Counted from the first letter of the stretch, positions 1 to 7,414 are shown. The stretch is 64,000 nucleotides of DNA from Promineifilum sp. (GCA_020634335.1 JACKBY010000001.1:1-64000), one strand, 5' to 3'. Numbers and translations: made by a program. The notes: generated by a model from the sequence alone, not told the origin.

Positions 1-135
1 CGCAAGGCGCTGGCCGGCTGGCTGGTGCGCTCGCGCATGTCCCGCCGGGCCAACCGCGCCAAGGACCCGGCCATGAAGGCCGCCTACGAATACATCGCCG
101 CCGTCTGGTCGGAAAACGGCCGCGGCCCGCAATAA
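1..135 (+). CDS. C-terminal fragment of an unidentified protein
   Basis: The first 44 codons are open in frame 1 and end at a TAA stop. The residues are basic and helical in character (…RSRMSRRANRAKDP… to …WSENGRGPQ). The start lies outside the window. The fragment is too short to name a family. A strong inverted repeat follows 31 bases after the stop, consistent with this being the true 3' end of a gene that converges on the next one. Confidence 0.55.
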   Translation, partial: RKALAGWLVRSRMSRRANRAKDPAMKAAYEYIAAVWSENGRGPQ

Positions 136-166
136 CCCAGCCGCCCCACCCCAACAGGGTGCTACC

Positions 167-206
167 GAAAAGACGGATTGACCCTCATCATTCAATCCGT
201 CTTTTC
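167..206. terminator. Bidirectional hairpin terminator between convergent genes
   Basis: A perfect 15-bp inverted repeat (arms 167-181 and 192-206) surrounds a 10-base loop. Each arm begins with an A-run or ends in a T-run, so each strand has a stem followed by T residues. It lies between the 3' ends of two convergent genes, as expected for a shared Rho-independent terminator. Confidence 0.8.
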
Positions 207-234
207 TGTTCCTGTCCATAGCCCGTTCCTCTCT

Positions 235-1194
235 CTATTGAACAAATCGCTCAATGACGGCATTGGCCCACAGGTTTTCGAGCCAGGCGTCAAACGTGGC
301 CTGCATCAGGCCATAGCGGTCGTCGGTGGTCAATTCCCGGTCAGGATCGCGCTCCGTCACCTTGATGATGTAATACGTCGTTTGACCGTCTTCGCCCGTC
401 ACGGTGATGAGGTCGCTGATCTCGCCCGGTTGCAGCGCGAACGCCGCCGCCTCGACTTCGGGCACCAGCAAGCTGCCGATCTTGAAGAAACCCAGGTCGC
501 CGCCATTGGCTCCGGTCAGCCGGTCGACAGAGTTCTGCTCCGCCAGAAAGGCGAAATCGTCGCCGGCCCGCGCGCGCTCCAGCACCGACTGGGCCAGGGC
601 GGCGTCATCCATCTGGATGTAGCTGGCCCGGACCTGTTCCATCGTCTGTGGCACGCCGGCCGTGACGCGGGCGATCATCTCCGAGGTGACAAGCTCGGCC
701 GTCAGCGTCTCGCGGAACTCCTCTTCGGTCCAGCCGTTGGTCTGCAGGAAGCTCTGGAAAGCGCCCGCATCGCCGGCGCTGCGCAACTCGGCCAGGCGCT
801 CGTCCACCATTTCCGGCGTCACCACCACCCCTTCGGCCAGGGCCGCCTGCATGATGAGCTGCCGCTCGACGAGAGCGTTGAGCACTTGCTCGCGAACGCC
901 GGGTGTCTCGCCCGCGCCTCCCTGCTGGGCATTGTAGCGGGCCAGCTCGGCCTCGAAATCGGACAGGAATATTGGGTCGCCGTTCACGACGGCCGCCAGC
1001 GGCTCGGTGGGCGTCGGCGTCGGGGGAATAGCCGTATTGGTGGCGGCGACAGCGGGCGGCCGTGTGGCCGCTGGGCCGCCCTCGCCGGGGGTGGCCGCCG
1101 TGGGCAAAATGGTCGTCGACGATCCGGCCGTGCGACAAGCCGCCGCCAGCAACAAGGTGATGAGCGCCAAAAGCGCGAATTTTTGCTGATTCAT
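235..1194 (-). CDS. Lipoprotein peptidyl-prolyl cis-trans isomerase (SurA/PpiC type)
   Basis: Probable surface-anchored parvulin foldase of 319 residues. The N-terminus is a lipoprotein signal: a short basic start, a hydrophobic run, and a Cys at residue 20 preceded by Ala residues. A Thr/Pro-rich linker follows to about residue 60. Next come a SurA-like N-terminal helical segment (VNGDPIFLSDFEAEL…) and a C-terminal PpiC rotamase domain with the typical GGDLGFF motif. The ATG at 1194 is preferred to the in-frame one at 1203, because the upstream ATG overlaps a TATAAT box and would not be transcribed. The protein probably helps fold exported proteins. It is monocistronic and faces a bidirectional terminator. 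Confidence 0.85.
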   Translation of the reverse strand: MNQQKFALLALITLLLAAACRTAGSSTTILPTAATPGEGGPAATRPPAVAATNTAIPPTPTPTEPLAAVVNGDPIFLSDFEAELARYNAQQGGAGETPGVREQVLNALVERQLIMQAALAEGVVVTPEMVDERLAELRSAGDAGAFQSFLQTNGWTEEEFRETLTAELVTSEMIARVTAGVPQTMEQVRASYIQMDDAALAQSVLERARAGDDFAFLAEQNSVDRLTGANGGDLGFFKIGSLLVPEVEAAAFALQPGEISDLITVTGEDGQTTYYIIKVTERDPDRELTTDDRYGLMQATFDAWLENLWANAVIERFVQ

Positions 1195-1201
1195 AAGCCT
1201 C

Positions 1202-1207
1202 ATTATA
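1202..1207 (-). promoter_or_regulatory. -10 box giving a leaderless mRNA for the PpiC lipoprotein
   Basis: On the minus strand a perfect TATAAT is followed by 7 bases and then the ATG at 1194. Initiation 6-8 bases downstream of a -10 would place the transcript 5' end at the start codon. No convincing -35 was seen. Confidence 0.5.
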
Positions 1208-1210
1208 GCC

Positions 1211-1255
1211 TAGCGCCGGCTTCTTAACCGCCGTAACGCCGGTTTCTTAACCGGC
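1211..1255. repeat. Intergenic palindromic repeat (GCGCCGG-TTCTT family)
   Basis: Two tandem copies of GCCGG(C/T)TTCTTAACCG. The second forms a hairpin with arms 1238-1244 and 1249-1255. The left end (TAGCGCCGGCTTCTT) matches elements at 17055 and, inverted, 19860. It sits between the ppi promoter and the 3' end of hutI. Confidence 0.55.
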
Positions 1256-1268
1256 CTCCCCGCCTCCA

Positions 1269-2531
1269 TCAGACGATTTGCCCGCGCTTGACGACCGTCC
1301 GCACCAGATTCGTCCCATAACGATAGCCGAGCTGGCGATAATCATCCACGTCCAGGACGAGCAGGTCGGCCTGGTAACCGGGCGCGAGACTGCCAACCTC
1401 ATGCCCGCGGCCCACGGCAAAAGCCGCGTTGAGCGTGGCGGCGACGATGGCTTGCGCCTGGGTCAGCCCCATATAGCGGCAAGCCAGGGCGATCACCATC
1501 TGCATCGATTCGCACCACGTGGTGCCGGGGTTCAGGTCGGTTGCCAAAGCCAGCGCGCCTCCGGCGGCCAGGATAGCCCCGGCCGGGGTAAAATCCCGAT
1601 GGGCCAGACCAAAGGGCGTGCCCGGCAAGCCGACGGCGACCGTATTGCCCCGACCCAGGGCGGCGATGTCGGCGTCGGGCGTCATGACCAGATGATCGGC
1701 CGACGTCGCCCCCAGTTCGACGGCCAGCTTTGTGCCCCCCAGCCCGACGAACTCGTCGGCGTGGACCTTCAGGCGATAGCCCAGCGCCGCCGCCGCCTCC
1801 AGAATGCGCCGAGTCTGATCGAGGTCGAACGCGCCCTCCTCACAGAATACATCGCAGAACAGGCGAACGCCTCGCTCGCTCATCCACCGCGCCCCCGCGG
1901 GCAGCATCTCCCCGATGACGCGCTGCACGTAGCCTTCGGTGTCGTCGCGATATTCCACGGGCACAGCATGGGCGGGCAGGAAGGTGGCTGCCAGCTCGAC
2001 CGGCTGGGCGGCGGCCAGGGCGGCGATGGCGTCGAGCTGCTTCAGTTCGGCGGCCGTGTCCAGCCCATAGCCGGTCTTGGCTTCGGCGCTGGTCGTCCCG
2101 TGGCGCAGCATGCGGGCCAGCCGGGGCAGGTTGCCGGCCACCAGCTCGTCGACGCTGGCCCGGCGCGTGTGGCGCACGGTGGACATGATGCCGCCGCCGG
2201 CGTTCATGATCTCCATGTAGGTCGCCCCGGCCAGTCGTTGCTCGAACTCGGCGGCGCGGTCGCCTATCCAGGGCAGGTGGGTATGGGGGTCGACGAAGCC
2301 GGGCAGAACGCAGCGGCCGCCGGCGTGAAGGATGGTGTTGGTGCGATAGCGGGCGCGAATCTCCGACGAGGGGCCGACGGCCAGCACGCGGCCGTCCTGA
2401 ATGGCCGCCGCGCCATCGGCGATCAGCCCCAGATCGCCCAGGGTCGCCCCGCGCTGGGGGCCGCCGTCATGGGGCGGGACGACACACAGTTGCCCGGCCG
2501 AATGGATAATCAGATCAACTGGTTCACTCAT
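1269..2531 (-). CDS. hutI: Imidazolonepropionase
   Basis: Zinc-dependent amidohydrolase of histidine degradation that hydrolyses 4-imidazolone-5-propionate to N-formimino-L-glutamate in the cytoplasm. The length (420 residues) is normal for HutI. Metal ligands are visible as the HTH motif (H83, H85), VHADEF (H257) and ATDLNPGT (D332); the AKTGYGLD segment is also family-typical. Its ATG overlaps the last 8 bases of the upstream MFS gene, so the two are almost certainly co-transcribed and translationally coupled. The partner may carry histidine, urocanate or a related compound. No hutH, hutU or hutG gene is present here, so the rest of the pathway must be elsewhere or absent. Confidence 0.93.
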   Translation of the reverse strand: MSEPVDLIIHSAGQLCVVPPHDGGPQRGATLGDLGLIADGAAAIQDGRVLAVGPSSEIRARYRTNTILHAGGRCVLPGFVDPHTHLPWIGDRAAEFEQRLAGATYMEIMNAGGGIMSTVRHTRRASVDELVAGNLPRLARMLRHGTTSAEAKTGYGLDTAAELKQLDAIAALAAAQPVELAATFLPAHAVPVEYRDDTEGYVQRVIGEMLPAGARWMSERGVRLFCDVFCEEGAFDLDQTRRILEAAAALGYRLKVHADEFVGLGGTKLAVELGATSADHLVMTPDADIAALGRGNTVAVGLPGTPFGLAHRDFTPAGAILAAGGALALATDLNPGTTWCESMQMVIALACRYMGLTQAQAIVAATLNAAFAVGRGHEVGSLAPGYQADLLVLDVDDYRQLGYRYGTNLVRTVVKRGQIV

Positions 2532-3738
2532 GGATTGCCTCCTTTCCCTCGCGCAGCCAGCGGGCCAGCACGAGAACGGCCAGCAGCATCATGACGGCCG
2601 AGATGGCGCTATTGCCCGTCATGCCCGCCCGTGCCCAAACGAATGGGCCGATGATCGAGCCGATGGTGCGCCCGGCGGCCATCGCGCCCAGGCCCATCGA
2701 CATCACGACGACGCGCTCGCTGGGCACCAGTTCGGTCAACAACGGGATGGCCCCCACGATGGCGATCTCGAAGGTGAAGAACAGGGCGATCATCACGGTC
2801 ATGGCCGACACCAGCGATCCGGTGCTCAGGGGAATGATCAGGAAGATGGCGGCGTTGAGCAGGCCGCACAGGATGACCACCGGCCGCTTGCCGAAGCGGT
2901 CGACCGACCACCCGGCCGTCGCCTCGCCGCCCATCTCGGCCAGCCCGATCAACGTCGTCGCCAGACCGAGGCTGGTCAGGCTCAGGCTGAAGGTGCTCTC
3001 CATCCAGTCGCCGTAGACGATGAACAGAGTCTCCTGTGCCACCAGGGCCAGCATCATGTAGAGCGCGGCGGCCCAGATGACCGGATGTTGGCGCAAGGCT
3101 TGCCACGTATTGGCCGCGCCCACCGCGCGGCCCCTGGGTTTGCCGGCGGGCGGCAACACGCGCCACAGGAATATCGCCGCCACCAGACCGCCCACACCCA
3201 GCCACAGAAACGGCGCGGGCCAGCCCTGATTGGCGATGAGCCAGCCGGTCAGCGGCGCGCCGACCAGAAAGGCCCCGCTCCAGGCGAATTCGGTCACCGA
3301 CAGCGCCTTGCCGCGCTGGTGATAGGGCACGACGTCGCCCAGATAGGACTGCATGGCCGGATCGAAGATGACCTTGAGCACGCCGGCCACGATGATGGCG
3401 AGGCCCAGCGTCCACACCACCGGCAGCCCCACCACCAGCAGGCTCGCGACGCCGAAGATCAGCAGCGTGAGCGACATGACCACCCGCCGGCCGTGCCGTT
3501 CCGGCAGGTGGGCCAGCAAGGGGCTCGACAAGCCCAGCAAATTGCGCAGCGACACGATGAGATAGATGGTCGCCACGGGCACGCCCAGGCCGCGAGCGAA
3601 GGCCGGGGCGAAAGGGTAGACCATGCGCAACAGCGTGTTTTGCAGGAAGCGGGCAAAGGTCAACACGCCCAACTGAGCCAGCCGACGGGCGTCCCAGGCC
3701 CAGGCGGTGGTGGGCGCGGCTTCCTGTGGTGCGGTCAT
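2524..3738 (-). CDS. MFS transporter
   Basis: Integral membrane permease of 404 residues with about 12 hydrophobic segments and the major-facilitator loop after TM2 (LPERHGRRVV, the GxxxDRxGRR-like motif). A second copy of that motif occurs in the central loop (GWSVDRFGKRPVV). The ATG at 3738 is chosen over an in-frame TTG three codons upstream. It is the first gene of a two-gene unit with hutI, which suggests a substrate linked to imidazole/histidine catabolism, but the substrate cannot be read from the sequence. A drug-efflux role is the main alternative. Confidence 0.85.
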   Translation of the reverse strand: MTAPQEAAPTTAWAWDARRLAQLGVLTFARFLQNTLLRMVYPFAPAFARGLGVPVATIYLIVSLRNLLGLSSPLLAHLPERHGRRVVMSLTLLIFGVASLLVVGLPVVWTLGLAIIVAGVLKVIFDPAMQSYLGDVVPYHQRGKALSVTEFAWSGAFLVGAPLTGWLIANQGWPAPFLWLGVGGLVAAIFLWRVLPPAGKPRGRAVGAANTWQALRQHPVIWAAALYMMLALVAQETLFIVYGDWMESTFSLSLTSLGLATTLIGLAEMGGEATAGWSVDRFGKRPVVILCGLLNAAIFLIIPLSTGSLVSAMTVMIALFFTFEIAIVGAIPLLTELVPSERVVVMSMGLGAMAAGRTIGSIIGPFVWARAGMTGNSAISAVMMLLAVLVLARWLREGKEAIHE

Positions 3739-3853
3739 AGGGGGCAAGTGTAGCCGATGGGCGGGGAACTCACAATAATGGGCCGCGCGCCCCCCCGAAC
3801 CCGCGCTTGCCTCGATAGAGAGGGCCGGAACACCGCAGCGATTGCCCGGCCTG

Positions 3854-3862
3854 TGTTATACT
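3854..3862 (+). promoter_or_regulatory. Extended -10 promoter of the methyltransferase remnant
   Basis: TGTTATACT fits an extended -10 (TGnTATACT). An AGGGGG ribosome-binding site and the ATG at 3894 follow about 30 bases later. The gene it drives is truncated, so the expression signals have outlived the gene. Confidence 0.45.
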
Positions 3863-3893
3863 TACGCCGCCGGCATCAGGGGGATAGACACGC

Positions 3894-4199
3894 ATGAGAA
3901 CAGCCATCCAACAGAACTCGCTATATTATGGCGATAACCTGCCCATTTTGCGGGAATACGTCGCCGATGAGCGTGTCGAAAGGAGATTCGGGAGGGGAAC
4001 AATGATCCAAGAAAACCGGTTACTGAAAAGAGAGGCTAAGATCGTGACTTGTCTTCCCAAGCACGGAGGAGCCGTGGCGCTCGTTCTGGAGGAGCCTGGA
4101 CAGGATGAGCTTGTAAGCGCTGGGCCATTTCATTGGAGTGGAACGCGAATCCCCATTTTGTTAGAGAAACCGGGTTTTTTCCGAAAACCCGGTTTCTAA
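3894..4199 (+). pseudogene. Truncated DNA methyltransferase (N-terminus only)
   Basis: The first 26 or so residues (…NSLYYGDNLPILREYVADE…) match the start of site-specific DNA methyltransferases of the Mod/N4-N6 type, where LYYGDNLxVLR is normally followed within about 15 residues by the DPPF/Y catalytic motif. Here that motif never appears. After residue 27 the reading frame continues into about 75 unrelated residues and ends in a palindromic repeat that encodes the last dozen codons. A deletion therefore seems to have fused the 5' end of a methyltransferase gene to other DNA. It lies tail-to-tail with a second adenine methylase, consistent with decay of a mobile or restriction-modification region. 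Confidence 0.6.
4165..4197. repeat. Perfect palindromic repeat (GAAACCGGGTTTT type)
   Basis: A perfect 14-bp inverted repeat (arms 4165-4178 and 4184-4197) with a 5-base loop. It forms the 3' end of the truncated methyltransferase frame and sits between convergent genes, so it may act as a bidirectional terminator or be a MITE-like element. Confidence 0.7.
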
Positions 4200-4203
4200 A
4201 CTC

Positions 4204-5031
4204 TCACACCCCCTGCCCCTTCACCCACACCGCCTCCACCCGTCTTCCCCCGCTATTTGTCCCGAACGCCCGTTCGTGCCGCGCCCAGCCGTGGGCTTCG
4301 TAGAGGCCGGCGTAGAGCGGCGAGGGGTAGCCGGACACGACCACCGGCCCGCGCGCCCGGCGCAGCAGCTCGGCCGCCGCCGCGTGCCAGGCGTCATCGA
4401 CCTCGTGGCGGTAGCCGCGCCGGTTGGCCCGCGTGGCGTGGACGTAGGGCGGGTCGAAGTAGATCAGGCAGTCGCCGGTCTCATCGGCCTCCAGGACGAC
4501 GTCGAGCAGGCGCAGCGCGTCGCGGTTCAGGATTTGCACGTGCTTCAACCGCCGGGCGACGGCCGACAGGTGGTCGAGCCGGATCACGTCATCGGCCGCG
4601 GCCGAGCGCCGCGTCAGCCGCTTTTGCCAGCGAAAGTCGCCCGGCCCCGGACACGGGCCGCCGCGCACCGAGGCCCAGCAAGCCAGAAAGAAGCGCCGCG
4701 CCTCCTCCAGCGGGTCGTCGCTCGGCTCCAGGCACAGCCGGTACTCGTCCTCGGCCCAGGGCGTGTAGGCCAGCGCCTGGAGCAGGTCGGGCGTCCGGTC
4801 GCGCAGGACGCGGAAGAAGTTGACCACGCGGCCGTCGCGGTCGTTGAGCGTCTCCAGCTTGCAAGGCGGCTTGCGCAACAGCACCGAGGCCGCCCCGGCG
4901 CACGGCTCCAGATAGGCCCGGTGGCCCGGCCCGCCGGCGGCCGGGAAGAACGAGGCCGTCCAGGCCGCCCGCTGCCACGCGCCGCCGAAGTAGCGCAGCG
5001 CCGGGCGGCGCACGGCGTCCTCGCTGCTCAT
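4204..5031 (-). CDS. D12-class N6-adenine DNA methyltransferase (Dam-like)
   Basis: Transfers methyl from S-adenosylmethionine to adenine N6 in DNA. The 275 residues carry the class features in order: the RYFGG motif near residues 13-17, the SAM-binding EPCAGAASV at 42-50, and the catalytic DPPY at 193-196. The ATG at 5031 (MSSEDAVRRPALRYFGG) follows a G-rich ribosome-binding site. Another in-frame ATG at 5067 would overlap the end of the primase gene. It is the last of three co-directional genes (RepA-like ATPase, primase, methylase), an arrangement typical of phage or plasmid replication modules. It may protect or mark the element's DNA. The target sequence cannot be predicted. Confidence 0.85.
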   Translation of the reverse strand: MSSEDAVRRPALRYFGGAWQRAAWTASFFPAAGGPGHRAYLEPCAGAASVLLRKPPCKLETLNDRDGRVVNFFRVLRDRTPDLLQALAYTPWAEDEYRLCLEPSDDPLEEARRFFLACWASVRGGPCPGPGDFRWQKRLTRRSAAADDVIRLDHLSAVARRLKHVQILNRDALRLLDVVLEADETGDCLIYFDPPYVHATRANRRGYRHEVDDAWHAAAAELLRRARGPVVVSGYPSPLYAGLYEAHGWARHERAFGTNSGGRRVEAVWVKGQGV

Positions 5032-5048
5032 CCCCCGTGGGGCAGGCC

Positions 5049-6083
5049 TCAGGGGGTGTCGGCGCATTGCTTGATCCATTCGTCCAGGTCTCCTTGCTTT
5101 CGCCAAAAGTCGGTCACGTCCTTGGCCCCGCCGGGCAGGGGTGGGGCGACCTCGGCCCAGGCCAGCAGCCCGCGCCAGGCGGCCAGCGCCCGCTGCCCCG
5201 CGTCGTCGTTGTCCAGGCACAGCAGCACCCGCTCCAGCGGGCCGAAGTAGGGCAGGAAGGTCGCCCCCGGCGGCGTGGCCGCGCCGCCCATCGTCACCGC
5301 CGCCCAGCCCGGCGGCAGAAACTGGCCCAGCAGCATGGCGTCGAACTCGCCCTCGACCACCACCGCCACCCGCGCCCCCACCAGGGCGTCGGCGTTGAAC
5401 AGCGCCGTCCGGCTGCCGCGCAGCATCATGTACTTGGGCAGCCGCCGGCCGTGGCCGGCGGCCGCCTGCCGCGCCGCCCTGGGCAGCCGCGCCTTCACGT
5501 ACCACAATTGCCCGTCGACCATGCCGGGGATGTGGATGCCCGGCGGGTAGGCCGAGCCGTCGCCCAGTTGCGCCCCCTCCGGCACATAGCCCAGCATGTA
5601 ACGGCGGATGGTGTCCGGCGACAGCCCCCGGTAGGCCCGCAAATAGTGCCACACCACCCGCGTGATCTCCGGCGCGACCGGCGGCTCGTCGTCCGTCAGC
5701 CACAAGGTGGCGGCCGCCCGCTTCTGCGCCACCAGCCGGCTGGTCTGCCAGTCCTCGTCCGGGGCAGAGGCAAAATTGGAGACACGAGGTACGGGTGAGG
5801 AGCGCCTCTCTGAACTCGTATCTCGTATCTCGTATCTCGTATCTTGCGTCACTTCGCGAAAGCTCTTCCCCTCCGCCCGCATCCGGAAGGCCACGGCATC
5901 GTGGTACTTGCCGTCGCCACACTGCCGGCAAATCCACAAGTCGCCGGCGTCGGTGCGCTTGATGGTGAAGCGATCCTCGCCCCCGCAAAAGGGACAGGGG
6001 CCGATGTGATAGCGGCCGTGGGCCCGCAAGCCCGGCACAAGAGCGGTCAGGTCAGTCGTGGCATTCATCAACTTCGTGTCCAT
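5049..6083 (-). CDS. Zinc-finger/TOPRIM DNA primase of phage or plasmid type
   Basis: Likely synthesises primers for the element's replication. The N-terminus has a CHC2-like zinc ribbon (Cys30, Cys33, Cys52, Cys55 in CPFC…CRQC). A TOPRIM domain follows with EGEFD at about 245-249 and DNDDAG at about 291-296, the metal-binding acidic clusters. At 344 residues it is shorter than cellular DnaG and lacks the DnaB-binding C-terminal domain, as in mobile-element primases. The ATG at 6083 follows a G-rich run; a GTG three codons earlier is possible. A run of four CTCGTAT heptamers (minus strand ATACGAG) is embedded in the linker between the zinc and TOPRIM domains, translated as DTRYEIRDT. The frame remains open through it. 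Confidence 0.82.
   Translation of the reverse strand: MDTKLMNATTDLTALVPGLRAHGRYHIGPCPFCGGEDRFTIKRTDAGDLWICRQCGDGKYHDAVAFRMRAEGKSFREVTQDTRYEIRDTSSERRSSPVPRVSNFASAPDEDWQTSRLVAQKRAAATLWLTDDEPPVAPEITRVVWHYLRAYRGLSPDTIRRYMLGYVPEGAQLGDGSAYPPGIHIPGMVDGQLWYVKARLPRAARQAAAGHGRRLPKYMMLRGSRTALFNADALVGARVAVVVEGEFDAMLLGQFLPPGWAAVTMGGAATPPGATFLPYFGPLERVLLCLDNDDAGQRALAAWRGLLAWAEVAPPLPGGAKDVTDFWRKQGDLDEWIKQCADTP
5815..5842. repeat. Heptamer tandem repeat inside the primase gene
   Basis: Four perfect copies of CTCGTAT. Since 7 is not a multiple of 3, the array reads through three frames without a stop on the coding strand. It encodes part of the interdomain linker of the primase and has clearly been inserted or expanded there. 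Confidence 0.85.
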
Positions 6084-6098
6084 ACCCCCCACCCCTTG

Positions 6099-6179
6099 GA
6101 TTAACTTGATTAACTTGATTAACTTTCATAATGACCTTCCACAGATTTCAATAATCAAGTTAATCAAGTAAATCAAGTT
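6099..6179. repeat. Inverted array of nonamers, iteron-like
   Basis: Three perfect tandem copies of GATTAACTT (6099-6125) face three copies of the complementary AATCAAGTT (6153-6179, the middle one ending in A) across 27 bases. The arrangement can form an imperfect stem of about 23 bp, and it is much more A+T-rich than its surroundings. It overlaps the last codons of the RepA-like gene and the gap before the primase. It could be a set of initiator-binding iterons, an operator or an attenuator. Confidence 0.75.
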
Positions 6180-7287
6180 TTTCCTGGGTGACCCCCCCCC
6201 TGGAAACACTTTCATAAGCGGCTCCGGGGTCCAGGCCCACCACCGGCAACGACCCCGGCAAGGCCCACAAGTCTTTGGGCCGCCCTTTGCCGGTAAAGTG
6301 GCCGGGTTTGCGGATGATGCGGCCATCCCGCTCGGCCAGTCGCAATTGCTGGCTAACGGCCTGGCGCGTGAGATTCATCATTTCGGCGATTTCTTCGTTG
6401 GTGGCCTCGCCGCCAAGATCTTCCAGCGCGGAAATCACATTGCGCCCGGCGCGAATCTGGGTGATCATCTTGGCCTCGCCCATGTACTCCCAGCCGTTGC
6501 CGTTGTCGTGCTGGCGGATAGTCACCCCGCCGGCCTCATAGTCGCGGGCCTCGATGTGGAGCACCGCCTCGCGCTCCCCTTGCCGGCGGTCCAGCAGCAG
6601 GCCCACGTCGTAGGCCCCGCGCAGCGCCGACGCCCCGCGCAGCAGGTTGAACACGTCGTCGCTCAGGCCCTTGCTGATGTGGTGCACCAGCACGATGGTG
6701 CAGCCGACGTTGTGGGCGATCTCGGCCAGCTCGTTGACGATGGCCCCCATCGAGGTGTTGTCGTTTTCGGAGATGTTGCCGTCCAGCGTGGCGATGAGCG
6801 TGTCGATGAGGATGACGTCAAAATCGTGGGCCACGCGCTCGACCAGGGCCATGCCGGGGCCGAACTCGTTGTTGGGGGCATTAAAGCGGCCGATGTGGTA
6901 GTGGAAGGTCGTCGTTTGCGGCCGCCAGCCCAGGGCCTGCGCCCGCCGTTTCAGCCGCGCCCGCTTGTCTTCCAGCGGCAGATAGAGCACGCGCGCCGGC
7001 TGCACAGCCCGGCCCAGGAACGGCCGCCCCGTGTCCAGCGACTGGGCCAACTGGGCCACCAGCCACGACTTGCCCGACTTCGACCGGCCGCCCAGCATCG
7101 CCAGTTGCTTGCGGGCCAACAGGCCGTCGACCAGGAAGCTCAGCGGCTCCTCCTCGTGGGCGTTGAACTGCGCCGCCGTCTCGAACAGCCCGTCCACCGG
7201 GTTGTTGCGCCACATCGTCAACTGGTTGAGCAAGCGCGCTTTGGTCGTCTCCGGCAGGGCCATGAAAATCTGATCTGAATTACTCAT
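6160..7287 (-). CDS. RepA-like AAA ATPase (hexameric helicase/loader family)
   Basis: Cytoplasmic P-loop ATPase of 375 residues related to plasmid RepA-type helicases. Walker A is GGRSKSGKS (66-74), Walker B ends in VILID (D162), and LVHHISKG (from about residue 200) is the family's sensor region. A winged-helix-like C-terminus (EEIAEMMNLTRQAVSQQLRLAERDG) could bind DNA. The ATG at 7287 has an AAAGGAG ribosome-binding site 9 bases away, which rules out the longer upstream frame. It is first in the RepA-primase-methylase unit. A run of nine C residues lies near the 3' end and the iteron-like array overlaps its final codons. No integrase or partition gene is visible, so the element looks incomplete. 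Confidence 0.82.
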   Translation of the reverse strand: MSNSDQIFMALPETTKARLLNQLTMWRNNPVDGLFETAAQFNAHEEEPLSFLVDGLLARKQLAMLGGRSKSGKSWLVAQLAQSLDTGRPFLGRAVQPARVLYLPLEDKRARLKRRAQALGWRPQTTTFHYHIGRFNAPNNEFGPGMALVERVAHDFDVILIDTLIATLDGNISENDNTSMGAIVNELAEIAHNVGCTIVLVHHISKGLSDDVFNLLRGASALRGAYDVGLLLDRRQGEREAVLHIEARDYEAGGVTIRQHDNGNGWEYMGEAKMITQIRAGRNVISALEDLGGEATNEEIAEMMNLTRQAVSQQLRLAERDGRIIRKPGHFTGKGRPKDLWALPGSLPVVGLDPGAAYESVSRGGVTQEKLDLLD

Positions 7288-7398
7288 TTCATTTTTCTCC
7301 TTTAATAAAGGGTATGAAATCAGTTTACAATTGGAACGCATGTTCATGCTATTCGATTTTCGACACCTGCCCCAAGACGGTGACAATCGGCCGCGGGA

Positions 7399-7407
7399 TG
7401 TTAGAAT
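7399..7407 (+). promoter_or_regulatory. Extended -10 promoter, leaderless start
   Basis: TGTTAGAAT fits TGnTAGAAT. Its last base is 7 bases before the ATG at 7415, so transcription should begin at or next to the start codon. There is no ribosome-binding site. Confidence 0.5.
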
Positions 7408-7414
7408 CCTGGCT

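Noticed and set aside
1278..2594. A 438-codon plus-strand frame opposite hutI
   Set aside because: The minus strand has clear imidazolonepropionase motifs; the plus-strand translation is His/Gly/Arg-rich shadow sequence.
2401..3753. A 450-codon plus-strand frame opposite the MFS gene
   Set aside because: Gln/His/Arg-rich shadow; the minus-strand protein has 12 membrane spans and MFS motifs.
4165..4197. Insertion-sequence end at the methyltransferase remnant
   Set aside because: The palindrome is perfect, but there is no transposase frame or second end within reach, so only a repeat is claimed.
5032..5988. N-terminal extension of the adenine methylase through the primase region (594-codon frame)
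   Set aside because: The extension is out of frame with the primase, low in complexity, and the methylase motifs begin just after the ATG at 5031. Primase zinc and TOPRIM motifs show which frame is coding.
5815..6179. CRISPR array at the heptamer and nonamer repeats
   Set aside because: Units of 7 and 9 bases without unique spacers and no cas genes nearby.
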